A stretch of 32,676 bases of DNA from Polyangia bacterium (GTDB lineage: Bacteria; Myxococcota_A; Polyangia; Polyangiales; Polyangiaceae): positions 1 to 32,676 of the forward strand of contig JAUHZF010000059.1 of assembly GCA_030426145.1 (NCBI GenBank), in the 5' to 3' direction. Numbering within the stretch: position 1 is the stretch's first letter; each line of letters starts with the position of its first letter. The position numbers and the translations under genes are program-made. Positions 7,151-14,358 of this stretch are shown here, in pieces. The notes under the pieces were generated by a model that did not search any database, had not been told where the DNA came from, and was given only the letters and a program-made list of their open reading frames with translations.

Positions 7151-8236
7151 TCAGCTCCGTGTCGGGATGCGGTCGAGACGCCCGAGTAGGCAGATGAGCA
7201 GGGCCTGGCGAATGAAGACCGCGCTCGCCGCCTGGGCGAAGTAGAGGTTGTGGGGCGTCTCATCGAGCCCGCGGTCGAGCTCCTCGCGACGCGCCAGGGG
7301 GTGCAGGATGACGGCCCCGGGCTTCAGAGGTGACTTCGCGTGGAGTTTGAAACGACTGTCCATCTGGCGATAGCTCCCCCCGAGCAGGGCGATCGAGTTC
7401 ATGTAGATGACATCGAAGCTCGGGAGGGATTCTTTGATGTCGTGAACCACGCGCACGTCGATGCCATGGCTCTCCAGCTCATCTCTGAGCTCGGCCCCGA
7501 AGGGGTCCGCCATCTCCGACACGACGGTGACGCTCCGCAGCGCATGCCGAAAGGTGAGACCAAGCCGAAGAAAGCTCTTCACCGCGCGCATGCTCATGGG
7601 CGTCCCCACCACGCCGAGGTCGACACGATCGGTCTCAGCGAGAGCAGGCGTTGCGAGCGCAGGGCGCCATTTCAGCAGGGTGTACCAGTCGGTGAGCGCC
7701 TGGGTTGGATGCTCGCCCGTTCCATTGCCAGCATTGATGAGTGGAAGCTGGAGATTGCGACGAATTCGGTCCATCGCATCGGTGTCGGTGTGCCGCATGA
7801 TCACGAGGTCACCGTAGGTGTTGAACATCTCGCCGATGTCCGCGAGGCTCTCGCCCTTGGCCACCCCGGTCATGCGACCGTCCTGAACGCTGACCACCTT
7901 GCCGTCGAGCCGAAGCACGGCGGCCTCGAAGGAGAGCCTCGTCCGAGTGCTGGCCTCGAAGAATGCGGTAATGACCAGCTTGCCGTCGAGCGGATGGTGC
8001 GCGCTCACCTCGGTCAGCTCGAGCTGAGCTGCGAACCGACTGAGCTCGAGAACGCTCCGCCGTGACAAGGCGTCGACGGTCACGACCGACTGGTGGTGAA
8101 GCCCCTCGAGAAGCCTGCGGTCGAGTCTGCTCGGGTGGGCGTCGAGGAGACGCTGTGGGTCGAGGAGAATGCCCCGTGAGTTCACTTTGTAGGGACCCGG
8201 TCCCGAGTAGATGTCTTTCGCGAGCTCAATCACCAT
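7151..8236 (-). CDS. Aspartate-carbamoyltransferase-like enzyme with altered amine-substrate site
   Basis: A 361-residue enzyme. ATG 8236 is preceded by GAGGGC; upstream in-frame codons would add unrelated residues. The carbamoyl-phosphate half is intact: FFEASTRTRLSFE (92-104), KGESLAD (127-133), GNGTGEHPTQAL (170-181). By eye against E. coli PyrB, Arg167 is kept (Arg217 in PMSMRAVKS), but the TRVQ segment carrying Arg229 and Gln231, which bind aspartate, is replaced by NSIA (280-283). HPLPR is HPLAR (312-316), and the 80s loop is one residue shorter and appears to lack Ser80. About 40 extra residues precede the usual N-terminus. I conclude it is a transcarbamylase probably acting on an amine other than aspartate. 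No pyrI, pyrC or other pyrimidine gene lies near. Its start overlaps the 42-residue membrane peptide gene. Confidence 0.88.
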   Translation of the reverse strand: MVIELAKDIYSGPGPYKVNSRGILLDPQRLLDAHPSRLDRRLLEGLHHQSVVTVDALSRRSVLELSRFAAQLELTEVSAHHPLDGKLVITAFFEASTRTRLSFEAAVLRLDGKVVSVQDGRMTGVAKGESLADIGEMFNTYGDLVIMRHTDTDAMDRIRRNLQLPLINAGNGTGEHPTQALTDWYTLLKWRPALATPALAETDRVDLGVVGTPMSMRAVKSFLRLGLTFRHALRSVTVVSEMADPFGAELRDELESHGIDVRVVHDIKESLPSFDVIYMNSIALLGGSYRQMDSRFKLHAKSPLKPGAVILHPLARREELDRGLDETPHNLYFAQAASAVFIRQALLICLLGRLDRIPTRS

Positions 8237-8358
8237 AGTTGCCCTCGGAGCCAGTCCCGCACGAGCAAGACCAGAAGTGCGATGAGTCCCCCGGCCGTGA
8301 GGACCAGGGAGACGATGACGAGACTCAGGACCAAGCCCGAGCCGAAGGTCGTATTCAT
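8230..8358 (-). CDS. 42-residue single-span membrane peptide, symporter-associated
   Basis: This short frame (ATG 8358, stop 8230) lies between the symporter stop (8367) and the carbamoyltransferase-like start (8236), which it overlaps by 7 bases. The product has a polar N-terminus (MNTTFGSG), a strongly hydrophobic stretch of about 25 residues (LVLSLVIVSLVLTAGGLIALLVLLV) split here as LVLSLVIVSLVL then TAGGLIALLVLLV, and a C-terminal RDWLRGQLW. This predicts one membrane helix with a positively charged end. There is no strong Shine-Dalgarno, so translation probably couples to the symporter. Small accessory membrane proteins next to SSS transporters are known, but no specific family was recognised. 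The only evidence is position, overlap and hydrophobicity. Confidence 0.65.
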   Translation of the reverse strand: MNTTFGSGLVLSLVIVSLVLTAGGLIALLVLLVRDWLRGQLW

Positions 8359-8366
8359 GAGAAGGG

Positions 8367-9081
8367 TCACGCCGGCTCACCCTCCTCTCCGGCCGCGAGA
8401 CGGGACCAAGCGAAGGCCCGGGGGCGTAAGGCTGTCGTCACGACCAGCACCACCATCGATACGGTGGTGCCGATGAGGGCCGCTACGTACCACGCGATGG
8501 TTACGTAGCCGATGAGGCCGGTCACGCTACCGAGCACCATGGCCCACATCGCGCCCGCGGGATTGACTTGACGCCAATAGAGACCTGCCGCGATCGGCCA
8601 TATGGTGCTGCCGACGAGTGCGCCCGCGAAGAAGAGCACGGTGGCCAGCGTACCGATCCGCGGCAAGCACACGAGCCACGTGAACACACCCAAGCCGACG
8701 ATGACCCGCGCCCCCACCTTGCGCAGCCGGGCTGGGCTCCGGTCTCGGAGGAAGGGGCGAATGACGTCGTGCGTGATGAGGTCGCTGGTGGCGGCGAGAA
8801 GGCTATCCACGCTCGAGGCCAAGCTGGCGAAGATGACGATGAAGATCACCACGGCCCCGGCTTTTCCGAGCAAGGTGGCGGCCACCAAGGGCCCCACCAT
8901 GTCGGGCCGCGGCACGTTGACCCCCAGAGCGGGTGCTGCCAGCGCAACGAAGCCAGCGGCGATGGGAATGGGCAGCCAGAGCATGCCTCCGAGGAGGTAG
9001 GCCTTGCGTCCCACACCTTCGCGCATGGCGAAGGCTCGAGACCACCACACATTGCTGTGGAAGATCTCACCGAGTCCGAAG
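8367..9081 (-). pseudogene. Sodium:solute symporter, C-terminal part downstream of the IS
   Basis: This is the distal part of an SSS-family symporter cut by the insertion sequence at 9082-10641. From the target duplication onward it reads FGLGEIFHSNVWWSRAF, then four or more hydrophobic segments, and a loop with SSVDSLLAATSDLITHD typical of the family. The N-Q/S-x-W-W-style segment and following LLGGMLWLPIP resemble urea-type (DUR3) and related symporters. The frame is open upstream into the IS, with an ATG at 9164, so a truncated protein could be made, but it would lack the first half of the transporter. The stop at 8367 is followed within 8 bases by the small membrane peptide gene. Confidence 0.9.
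9074..9081. repeat. Target site duplication, left copy
   Basis: GTCCGAAG directly abuts the left IS end and is repeated at 10642-10649. On the coding (minus) strand it is CTTCGGAC, the codons for Phe-Gly and the first base of the next codon of the symporter. Confidence 0.93.
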
Positions 9082-10641
9082 GGGTGCGGATCGGCCGCGG
9101 AGTCGTGGAAGATCGGGCGTTTGGATGAGCTGAAAGGGGGCGCCCCGCCGTCAAAGAGTTGCAACGCAATTCAACAGGAGGCGCCCCGTGACCAGCATGA
9201 CCGTATCGAAGCTCATCGCCAAGAAGGAAGTCCAGAAGGCCATCGCGCAGAGTCGCGCACTACTACGGTGCGCCTTGCCCGAGGGGACGTTTGCCGAGCG
9301 TGAGGAGGCGGCGCTGGCGGTGAGCAACGAGATCGTTCGCAGCCTCCTCGAAGAGGAGCTGCGGGAGCTGGCCGAAGGGTATGGCAGCGAGTTGCTCGTT
9401 GATGGTGTTCCGTACAAGGAGCACGAGCCCGGAACGGTCGTCTACCACTCGCTTTGCGGTGGTCTGGAGGTGACGCGCTGCAGCTATCGTCAGATGGGGG
9501 TGCACAACGGTCCGACGGTGGTCCCGCTGGAGCTGTCGGCGGGCTTGGCAGAGCGCACGACGCCGGCGTTGGCGTTCAATGTGGCCCACGCCTATGCACA
9601 GCACGACATGCGGTTGCACCACGACGAGCTGCGCATGGCGCATCGTGTACCACCTTCGCGTTCCACGTTGGAGCGCGTGGCAGGACGAATTGCCGAGGCC
9701 GCCGTCCAAGACGCCCCCCGCCTCGAAGGGCAGCTGCGTCGGGGAGAACGCCTACCTGACGGAGCATCGGGGGTCAGCATCGGTCTCGACCGAACGGCCG
9801 TAGCCATGCGCGAGCCACGTGCCGATGACGCCCCCTCAAAACCAGCGCGAAAGCGCCGCAAACCCCGAGTTCGAAGGGCGCCTCCTCCCACGGAGATCAA
9901 CTGGCGCATGGCGTATGTCGGCACGGTGAGCATCGTGAACGAAGACGGCGAGGCCCTTGTCACCCGTCGCTATGCCGCGCCGGCATGCGACGACCCACGC
10001 GCCCTGGTGAACGAGATGGTCGCCGATGTGAGATGCACGCTCACGCGACAACCGGACCTCCCCGTTGGCGTTGTCCAGGATGGCGCCCCCGAGATGTGGA
10101 ACCTAACCCGTGAGGGCCTGCAAGCATTGCGCGACGAGAAGCGGCTCGACACCTGGCACGAAGGGATCGACCGCTACCACCTGAGCGAGCGGCTCGCCGA
10201 CGCGCTCAAGGTTTGCAACCTCGTCAAAGAGGACAGGCAGCGGCTTCTCGATGAGTGGACGGGCTGGTTCGACTACTGCGACGGCACCATCGACACCATT
10301 GAGCGATATCTGGCACAGAAGTACCGCGAGCTTCCTGCCGCTCGGGAACAGCTCTGGGAGCACCTGGTCTACATCCGCAACAACAAGGACCGAATGCGCT
10401 ACGCCACGCTACGCGAGCTCGGGCTGCCCATCGGCAGCGGAGCAACCGAGAGCGCAGCCCGCACCCTTATCGGCCAGCGTGCAAAGGGACGCAGCCGGAG
10501 CTGGGTCGAACCGAGGCTACGTGGCGTACTTACGCTGCGTGCCCTTCGGCAGAGCGACCGGCTGCCTCGCTTCTGGTCGCGCTTCGTACGTCGCTACACT
10601 GCCACCGTCGAGGCCGCGTGATCCGAGCGCAATCCGCACCC
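9082..10641 (+). mobile_element. ISKra4-family-like insertion sequence, complete, 1,560 bp
   Basis: The element carries one transposase gene on the plus strand, opposite to the interrupted operon. The left end is GGGTGCGGATCGG and the right end, read inward, is GGGTGCGGATTGC: ten identical bases, then a weaker match over the next ten or so. Each end is flanked by GTCCGAAG (9074-9081 and 10642-10649), an 8-bp target duplication. Excision of the IS and one duplication rejoins the symporter in frame at codon 243, which proves these boundaries to within a base or two. The intact transposase, duplication and flanking frames indicate a recent insertion. Confidence 0.95.
9188..10621 (+). CDS. ISKra4-family (UPF0236-like) DDE transposase
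   Basis: A 477-residue transposase filling most of the IS. The start is GTG 9188, chosen because AGGAGG (9176-9181) sits 6 bases upstream. Candidate catalytic residues are Asp201 in SIGLDRTAV, Asp298 in VVQDGAPEMWN and Glu421 in LPIGSGATESAAR. The last motif, G-S-G-x-x-E-S, is characteristic of the ISKra4/UPF0236 group. A basic segment (KPARKRRKPRVRR, about 218-230) lies between the first two acidic residues. The N-terminal 100 residues are helical and probably bind the terminal repeats. There is no frameshift or internal stop, so the enzyme should be active. Confidence 0.93.
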   Translation: MTSMTVSKLIAKKEVQKAIAQSRALLRCALPEGTFAEREEAALAVSNEIVRSLLEEELRELAEGYGSELLVDGVPYKEHEPGTVVYHSLCGGLEVTRCSYRQMGVHNGPTVVPLELSAGLAERTTPALAFNVAHAYAQHDMRLHHDELRMAHRVPPSRSTLERVAGRIAEAAVQDAPRLEGQLRRGERLPDGASGVSIGLDRTAVAMREPRADDAPSKPARKRRKPRVRRAPPPTEINWRMAYVGTVSIVNEDGEALVTRRYAAPACDDPRALVNEMVADVRCTLTRQPDLPVGVVQDGAPEMWNLTREGLQALRDEKRLDTWHEGIDRYHLSERLADALKVCNLVKEDRQRLLDEWTGWFDYCDGTIDTIERYLAQKYRELPAAREQLWEHLVYIRNNKDRMRYATLRELGLPIGSGATESAARTLIGQRAKGRSRSWVEPRLRGVLTLRALRQSDRLPRFWSRFVRRYTATVEAA

Positions 10642-10649
10642 GTCCGAAG
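10642..10649. repeat. Target site duplication, right copy
   Basis: GTCCGAAG directly after the right IS end at 10641, identical to the left copy at 9074-9081. Confidence 0.93.
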
Positions 10650-11368
10650 AGAAGGTTGTTGAAAATGGCCATGAGGGCCGCGGGAAACATCACATCCAGC
10701 AGAGCCGGACGTTCGACGTCGACCGTCTGGTAGATGGTGCTCCAGTCGAGTGCGTTGAGCGATGCGGCGCCGAGGATCACGACCCCCACCAGGATGATGC
10801 AGCTCTGGATGAAGTCGGTTCCGATGACCGCGAACATCCCACCGAACAGGGTGTAGACGACGCAGACGAAGAGCACCGCGCTCATGCCCACCAGATAGGG
10901 AATCCCGGACAGGGCCTCGAGCACGGTCCCGCCAGCCATGGCCAGACTCACCATCCAGGTCAGCGCATAGAAGAGGCTGATCCCCACGAAGACGAGGTAG
11001 GCCCCGCGACCATAGCGAAGTCGGATGAACTCACCGGCCGTGAAGCCACGCGGCATGAGCTTGCGAATTCGCTCCGCCATGGGGGCAAAGAGGAACAGCC
11101 CGATCGATGCCGTCGAGTAGGCCAACATGCCCCAGATCCCCAGCTGCAAGGCAAAGAGCGGGGCGAGCATCGTCGTGTTGGACGTGACCCACGTGGCGAC
11201 CGCCGTCGCCGAGCCGAGCGCGAGACCCACATTTCGACCCGCGAGCGCGTAGCCGTCGAGGCCCTTGGCCTTGCGGCCCCAGTAGAAACCCAACGCGATC
11301 CACGCGACGGAGAAGACGACCAGCAGAGCCACGCCCCAGGTTGCGGGGAGCACGGCCTCGCCGATCAT
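10642..11368 (-). pseudogene. Sodium:solute symporter, N-terminal part upstream of the IS
   Basis: Codons 1-242 of the interrupted SSS-family gene. The segment has about seven hydrophobic spans, the family-typical start with a GFYWGRKAKGLDGY loop, GLALGSATAVATWVTSNT (48-65), MPRGFTAGEFIRLRYG (105-120), and ALTWMVSLAMAGGTVLEALSG (135-155). The gene starts at ATG 11368, overlapping the FN3 gene stop by four bases. After Phe-Gly at 241-242 the frame runs into the IS and continues as unrelated residues to 10517. The rejoined gene would encode 477 residues, a normal SSS length. Substrate cannot be assigned; the operon suggests a ureido compound, amino acid or amine. As it stands the transporter is probably dead and the IS may be polar on the genes downstream. 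Confidence 0.92.
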
Positions 11369-11859
11369 CGGATGTCCTCGTCGCGGCGGAGATGTCCCAC
11401 CACGATGAGCGCGGCGGTCAGGATGAAGACCACTGCACCGAGACTCATCAGGCCCAGTGCCCTCGCACGAGACCAGTGTTCTACCTCGAGGGTGATGGGC
11501 TTACTCCAGCTCGACCAGCCGCCGTCGGCGCGGCCCCGGACCCGGTAGTGATAGATGCCGTCGTCCAAGCCGCTGACGAAGGTGCCTCGGTCGGGCCCGC
11601 GGTAGATGACGAAGGGTTCGAGGAAGACTTCGGTGGTCGCCCGCTGGAGTTCGAACTCGGTGAACTCGCCATCCGACCAGGTCAGCGCAGCGTAGCCTGC
11701 GGGTGTGGTGCGATGGGCGTCACCCTCGAACTGAGGTTGCGCGAGGCTCGGGCCCGCCCATGTGGAGAGGACGAACACGAACCCCGCGAGGGCGAGACGC
11801 CTCGCGACGGGCGAAGGCGCCCGTGGCACATCGCCACGCGGGTCGGCGGGTTGGGGCAT
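11365..11859 (-). CDS. Membrane-anchored FN3-domain protein
   Basis: A 164-residue protein with an N-terminal hydrophobic signal segment (about 21-40, ending GPSLAQ), a single fibronectin-III-like beta-sandwich (about 45-127; TWSDGEFTEFELQRA and DDGIYHYRVRGR are the diagnostic strands), a membrane helix (about 135-156) and a short cytoplasmic tail LRRDEDIR. The FN3 domain should lie in the periplasm. The gene follows the degenerate receiver by 17 bases and its stop overlaps the symporter start, so it belongs to the operon. It could present or sense ligand beside the transporter; that is inference. No Shine-Dalgarno is visible before ATG 11859, and the start could lie slightly further in. Confidence 0.75.
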   Translation of the reverse strand: MPQPADPRGDVPRAPSPVARRLALAGFVFVLSTWAGPSLAQPQFEGDAHRTTPAGYAALTWSDGEFTEFELQRATTEVFLEPFVIYRGPDRGTFVSGLDDGIYHYRVRGRADGGWSSWSKPITLEVEHWSRARALGLMSLGAVVFILTAALIVVGHLRRDEDIR

Positions 11860-11877
11860 TTTGCTACAGGCGCGAGA

Positions 11878-12267
11878 TCAGCTCGCGTGGGCGTCGGCCA
11901 TCGAGTTCTCGAGCCAGCGGGAGGAGACCGAGAGCAGCTCGGAGAGCTCGCAGGGCTGATCGACCACGGCCGCGGCCCCGATCTCGAGCGCCCTCCGCTG
12001 CGTCCTCGGAGCCGCGAACGTCGGCGCGTAGACGAGAGGTACGTCTGGAGCGAGTGCCTGCATCGCGCGCACGGCATCGAGACCCGAGCCCCCCTCGCAG
12101 CGGTCGGTGACAATCATGAGCGCAGGTCGCTCCTCGTCGGAGACCGGAGCGCCTTCGGGCACGGCATCGATGGCCTTCACCTCGACGCCAAATGACGAGA
12201 ACCCCCGAGCAATCAGGGCTGCCGATGCGGGGTCCGAGTCCAGGAGCAGCACACGTTCAGCGCTCAT
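11878..12267 (-). CDS. Degenerate single-domain response regulator (pseudo-receiver)
   Basis: A 129-residue receiver fold. The beta1 acidic group is present (Asp10 and Asp12 in LLLDSDP) and an aspartate sits at the phosphorylation position (Asp55 in MIVTDRCEGG). However, the conserved Lys after beta5 is Gln104 (VVDQP instead of x-x-KP), and the Thr/Ser of beta4 is replaced in VYAPTF. Phosphoryl chemistry or conformational switching is therefore likely impaired. The start at 12267 is chosen because it overlaps the preceding gene stop (ATGA) and the fold begins at residue 5; the long in-frame extension upstream is out-of-frame reading of the preceding gene. It may bind the kinase or the true receiver at 12548 without signalling classically. 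Confidence 0.75.
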   Translation of the reverse strand: MSAERVLLLDSDPASAALIARGFSSFGVEVKAIDAVPEGAPVSDEERPALMIVTDRCEGGSGLDAVRAMQALAPDVPLVYAPTFAAPRTQRRALEIGAAAVVDQPCELSELLSVSSRWLENSMADAHAS

Positions 12268-12485
12268 GAGACCTTGGGCTTCGGCTTGGGCTTCGGCTTG
12301 GGCTTGGGGTTTGGCTTCGGCGAAGGCGGCTTCGGCGCGGGTAGATCCGGTGGGTCGGGGAACTTCGGAGGCGGAGGACGGAGGCCACCGGCGGGCACCA
12401 CTTCGAGGGCAGCGTCGTAGACGGCCGTCGCGGGCATCGCGCAGAGGGCCACCGCAGTCCATGTCGTCACCAAAAGCATCGTCAT
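12264..12485 (-). CDS. Small exported Lys-Pro-rich protein
   Basis: A 73-residue product. ATG 12485 is chosen because AGGGAAG lies 4 bases upstream; ATGs at 12503 and 12536 lack this. Residues 1-22 form a signal peptide (TMLLVTTWTAVALCAMPATA). The mature part is Pro-rich and ends in alternating Lys-Pro pairs (about 56-71), encoded by near-repeats of a 6-base Lys-Pro codon pair. Such stiff KP rods span the periplasm in TonB-like proteins, but no TonB domain or membrane anchor is present. It is co-transcribed with two receivers and overlaps the degenerate one by four bases. Function is unknown. Confidence 0.6.
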   Translation of the reverse strand: MTMLLVTTWTAVALCAMPATAVYDAALEVVPAGGLRPPPPKFPDPPDLPAPKPPSPKPNPKPKPKPKPKPKVS

Positions 12486-12547
12486 CGTTCTTCCCTGCCC
12501 CATGTGAATGCAAAGGCGATGCCAGATGGGGAACACCCGCTTGCGGT

Positions 12548-12916
12548 TCAGGAAGCCTGTGCGACCGCGCGCCCGATGGACTCGGCGAGCTGCTGCAGGT
12601 CGACCGGCTTGGTGATGAAGTCGGAAGCACCTGCACGCGCGGCAGCAGCCGCCGTGTCTTCGCCCCCGAACGCGGTGATCACGATGACCGGCACGTCCGG
12701 ACGCAGCGCTCGAGCGCGGCGGCAGAGATGGATACCGCTCTCGCCCTTCAAACGGAGGTCGGTCACGATGGCAACGACGGGGTGAGCCTCGAGGGCCTCC
12801 ACGGCCTCGGTGATCCCCGACGCGGTGACCGGGGTGTAGCCACGCTTGCCGAGGGAGGCCGCGAGCATCTCGCGCATGGCCTCGTCGTCATCGACGATGA
12901 GCAGTGGCCCCTTCAT
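12548..12916 (-). CDS. Single-domain response regulator (CheY-like receiver)
   Basis: A 122-residue receiver with all key residues: Asp9-Asp10-Asp11 in IVDDDEA, phosphoacceptor Asp53 in IVTDLRLKGESG, Thr81 in VIVITAFGG and Lys103 in FITKPVD. There is no output domain, so it must act by protein contact or in a relay. Its ATG (12916) overlaps the stop of the upstream histidine kinase by four bases, which makes that kinase the likely partner. The sequence is closest in style to NtrC/AtoC receivers. Translation from an earlier in-frame GTG/ATG would place residues inside the kinase gene and is unlikely. Confidence 0.9.
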   Translation of the reverse strand: MKGPLLIVDDDEAMREMLAASLGKRGYTPVTASGITEAVEALEAHPVVAIVTDLRLKGESGIHLCRRARALRPDVPVIVITAFGGEDTAAAAARAGASDFITKPVDLQQLAESIGRAVAQAS

Positions 12917-14301
12917 GCCGCCTCCGGCTGCAACGGTAGCCACACGGTGAAGGTGCTTCCTTCGCCGGGCTCACTGTCCACCTCGATCCACCCGCCCTGC
13001 TCACGCACGATCCCCTGACACACGTAGAGCCCGAGGCCCGTTCCGCGGCCGACGTCCTTGGTGGTGAAGAAGGGTTGGAAGATGCGTTCGCGCTCTGCTT
13101 CGGGAATGCCCGTGCCGCGGTCGATGACCCGAATCGCGACGTAGTCGCCAGGCTCGCTGTGGTCGTTACCGGGTGCCTCGACCGCCTGCGTCTCCGTGCG
13201 TAGAACGAGCGGCCCGCCGTCTGGCATCGCTTGCACGGCGTTCATCATGAGGTTCGTCAGGACCTGAAGCGTGCGGTTGACGTCGAGGGGCAAGGCGAGC
13301 TCGCGGTCGTGCAGCTCGACCTCGATGCCGACGCTCTTCTTGTCTGCGATGGGCTCGATGAGGGTCGTGGCCTCGTCGAGCACGGCTTTCAGGCGAGCCT
13401 CGCGACGCTCGCTTCTGCGCTGTCGCGAGAAGTCGAGCAGGTCGCGAATGATCTCGGTCATGCGCTTCGACTGCCGACCGATGATGCGCGCGTGCTCGAT
13501 CATCTCCGCGGGCTCCGTCTCCATCTCGATCATGGCCGCCCGCCCGCTGACCACGTTGAGCGGCGTGCCCAGCTCGTGGGCTATGCCCGACGCCACACGA
13601 CCCACCGTGCTGAGGCGGTCGGCATGACGAAGCTGCTCGTTGAGGGCAGCCCGCGCCTGTCGCTGCTCGGAGACTTGCGACTGGGCATCCGCGAGCCGCT
13701 CGGTCATGCGGTCGAGCTCACGTGCGAGGCGTCCGAGCTCGTCACGGCTGTGCAACTGTGTGCGCGATGCCAGATCGCCTTCGGCGACCCGCCTCGTCTG
13801 CGCGATGAGAGATTCGACCGGCCGCCCGATCAGTCCTAGCCCCAACGCCATGGCCAGAAGCGCGACGGCCAGGATCAGAGCCAGCGTGGTGAGGAGCTGG
13901 TCCCGCCGCATGCCTTCGCGGAAGGTGAGCGCACGATCCATCGATCGCCTCAGCTCGAGGTGGTGCTCCGGCGTCATGCCCGCGAGGGGCACGTGAAGCA
14001 CGAGCCCATCCCCTTGTCGGGACGCCTCGAGGACCTGCGCCGCCCCCTCCTTCAGCTCGATGCGCGTCCGTGCCCTGCGCTCATCGGCGGCCACGAGGTA
14101 GTCGCGCGCCACCGCTTCGCCCGACGCTTGCCAGAGCTGTGATGCCGCGCTGCCGAGGACCCGGCCCAAGATCTCGAGGTCGTCCCTCGTCTCGCGCTGA
14201 TGCAGCTCCTCGACGCGCTGGATGTTGAGCGTGGCCTGGAGGCCGAGCGCGAGGGTCATGGCGAGGATGATGGCGAGGGTGAGCTTCGCAGCGATGCGCA
14301 T
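12913..14301 (-). CDS. Membrane sensor histidine kinase (HAMP, NtrB-like)
   Basis: Numbered from ATG 14313 (466 residues), a possible alternative start four codons upstream of the preferred ATG 14301, which begins directly with MRIAAKLTLAIILAM. Membrane helix one is 6-28, a periplasmic sensing region spans about 29-138, helix two is 139-162, and HAMP is about 163-215. The dimerisation helix has His246 in SGIAHELGTPLN. The ATPase domain has the N box TNLMMNAVQAM (353-363), DRGTGIP (398-404), FQPFFTTK (412-419) and GRGTGLGLYV (422-431). It autophosphorylates and should pass the phosphate to the receiver encoded immediately downstream. The periplasmic region carries no recognisable sensing domain. 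It heads a run of genes that continues into the transport and carbamoyl-metabolism genes, suggesting it detects the imported compound. Confidence 0.93.
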   Translation of the reverse strand: MRIAAKLTLAIILAMTLALGLQATLNIQRVEELHQRETRDDLEILGRVLGSAASQLWQASGEAVARDYLVAADERRARTRIELKEGAAQVLEASRQGDGLVLHVPLAGMTPEHHLELRRSMDRALTFREGMRRDQLLTTLALILAVALLAMALGLGLIGRPVESLIAQTRRVAEGDLASRTQLHSRDELGRLARELDRMTERLADAQSQVSEQRQARAALNEQLRHADRLSTVGRVASGIAHELGTPLNVVSGRAAMIEMETEPAEMIEHARIIGRQSKRMTEIIRDLLDFSRQRRSERREARLKAVLDEATTLIEPIADKKSVGIEVELHDRELALPLDVNRTLQVLTNLMMNAVQAMPDGGPLVLRTETQAVEAPGNDHSEPGDYVAIRVIDRGTGIPEAERERIFQPFFTTKDVGRGTGLGLYVCQGIVREQGGWIEVDSEPGEGSTFTVWLPLQPEAA

Positions 14302-14358
14302 GGGCGGCCCCATCCTCGCACATGTTCGTAGACGCGCGCGTGGACCTGCGCGTGGGGC

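Noticed and set aside
7151..8236. Assignment as pyrimidine-biosynthetic PyrB
   Set aside because: The aspartate-binding segment is replaced and no pyrimidine genes are nearby, so the symbol pyrB was withheld.
10517..10641. C-terminal extension of the N-terminal symporter half
   Set aside because: These codons lie inside the IS and are only read-through of the broken gene.
12268..12636. Long N-terminal extension of the degenerate receiver
   Set aside because: It is an out-of-frame reading of the Lys-Pro peptide gene and the end of the true receiver; the ATGA overlap at 12267 is the better start.
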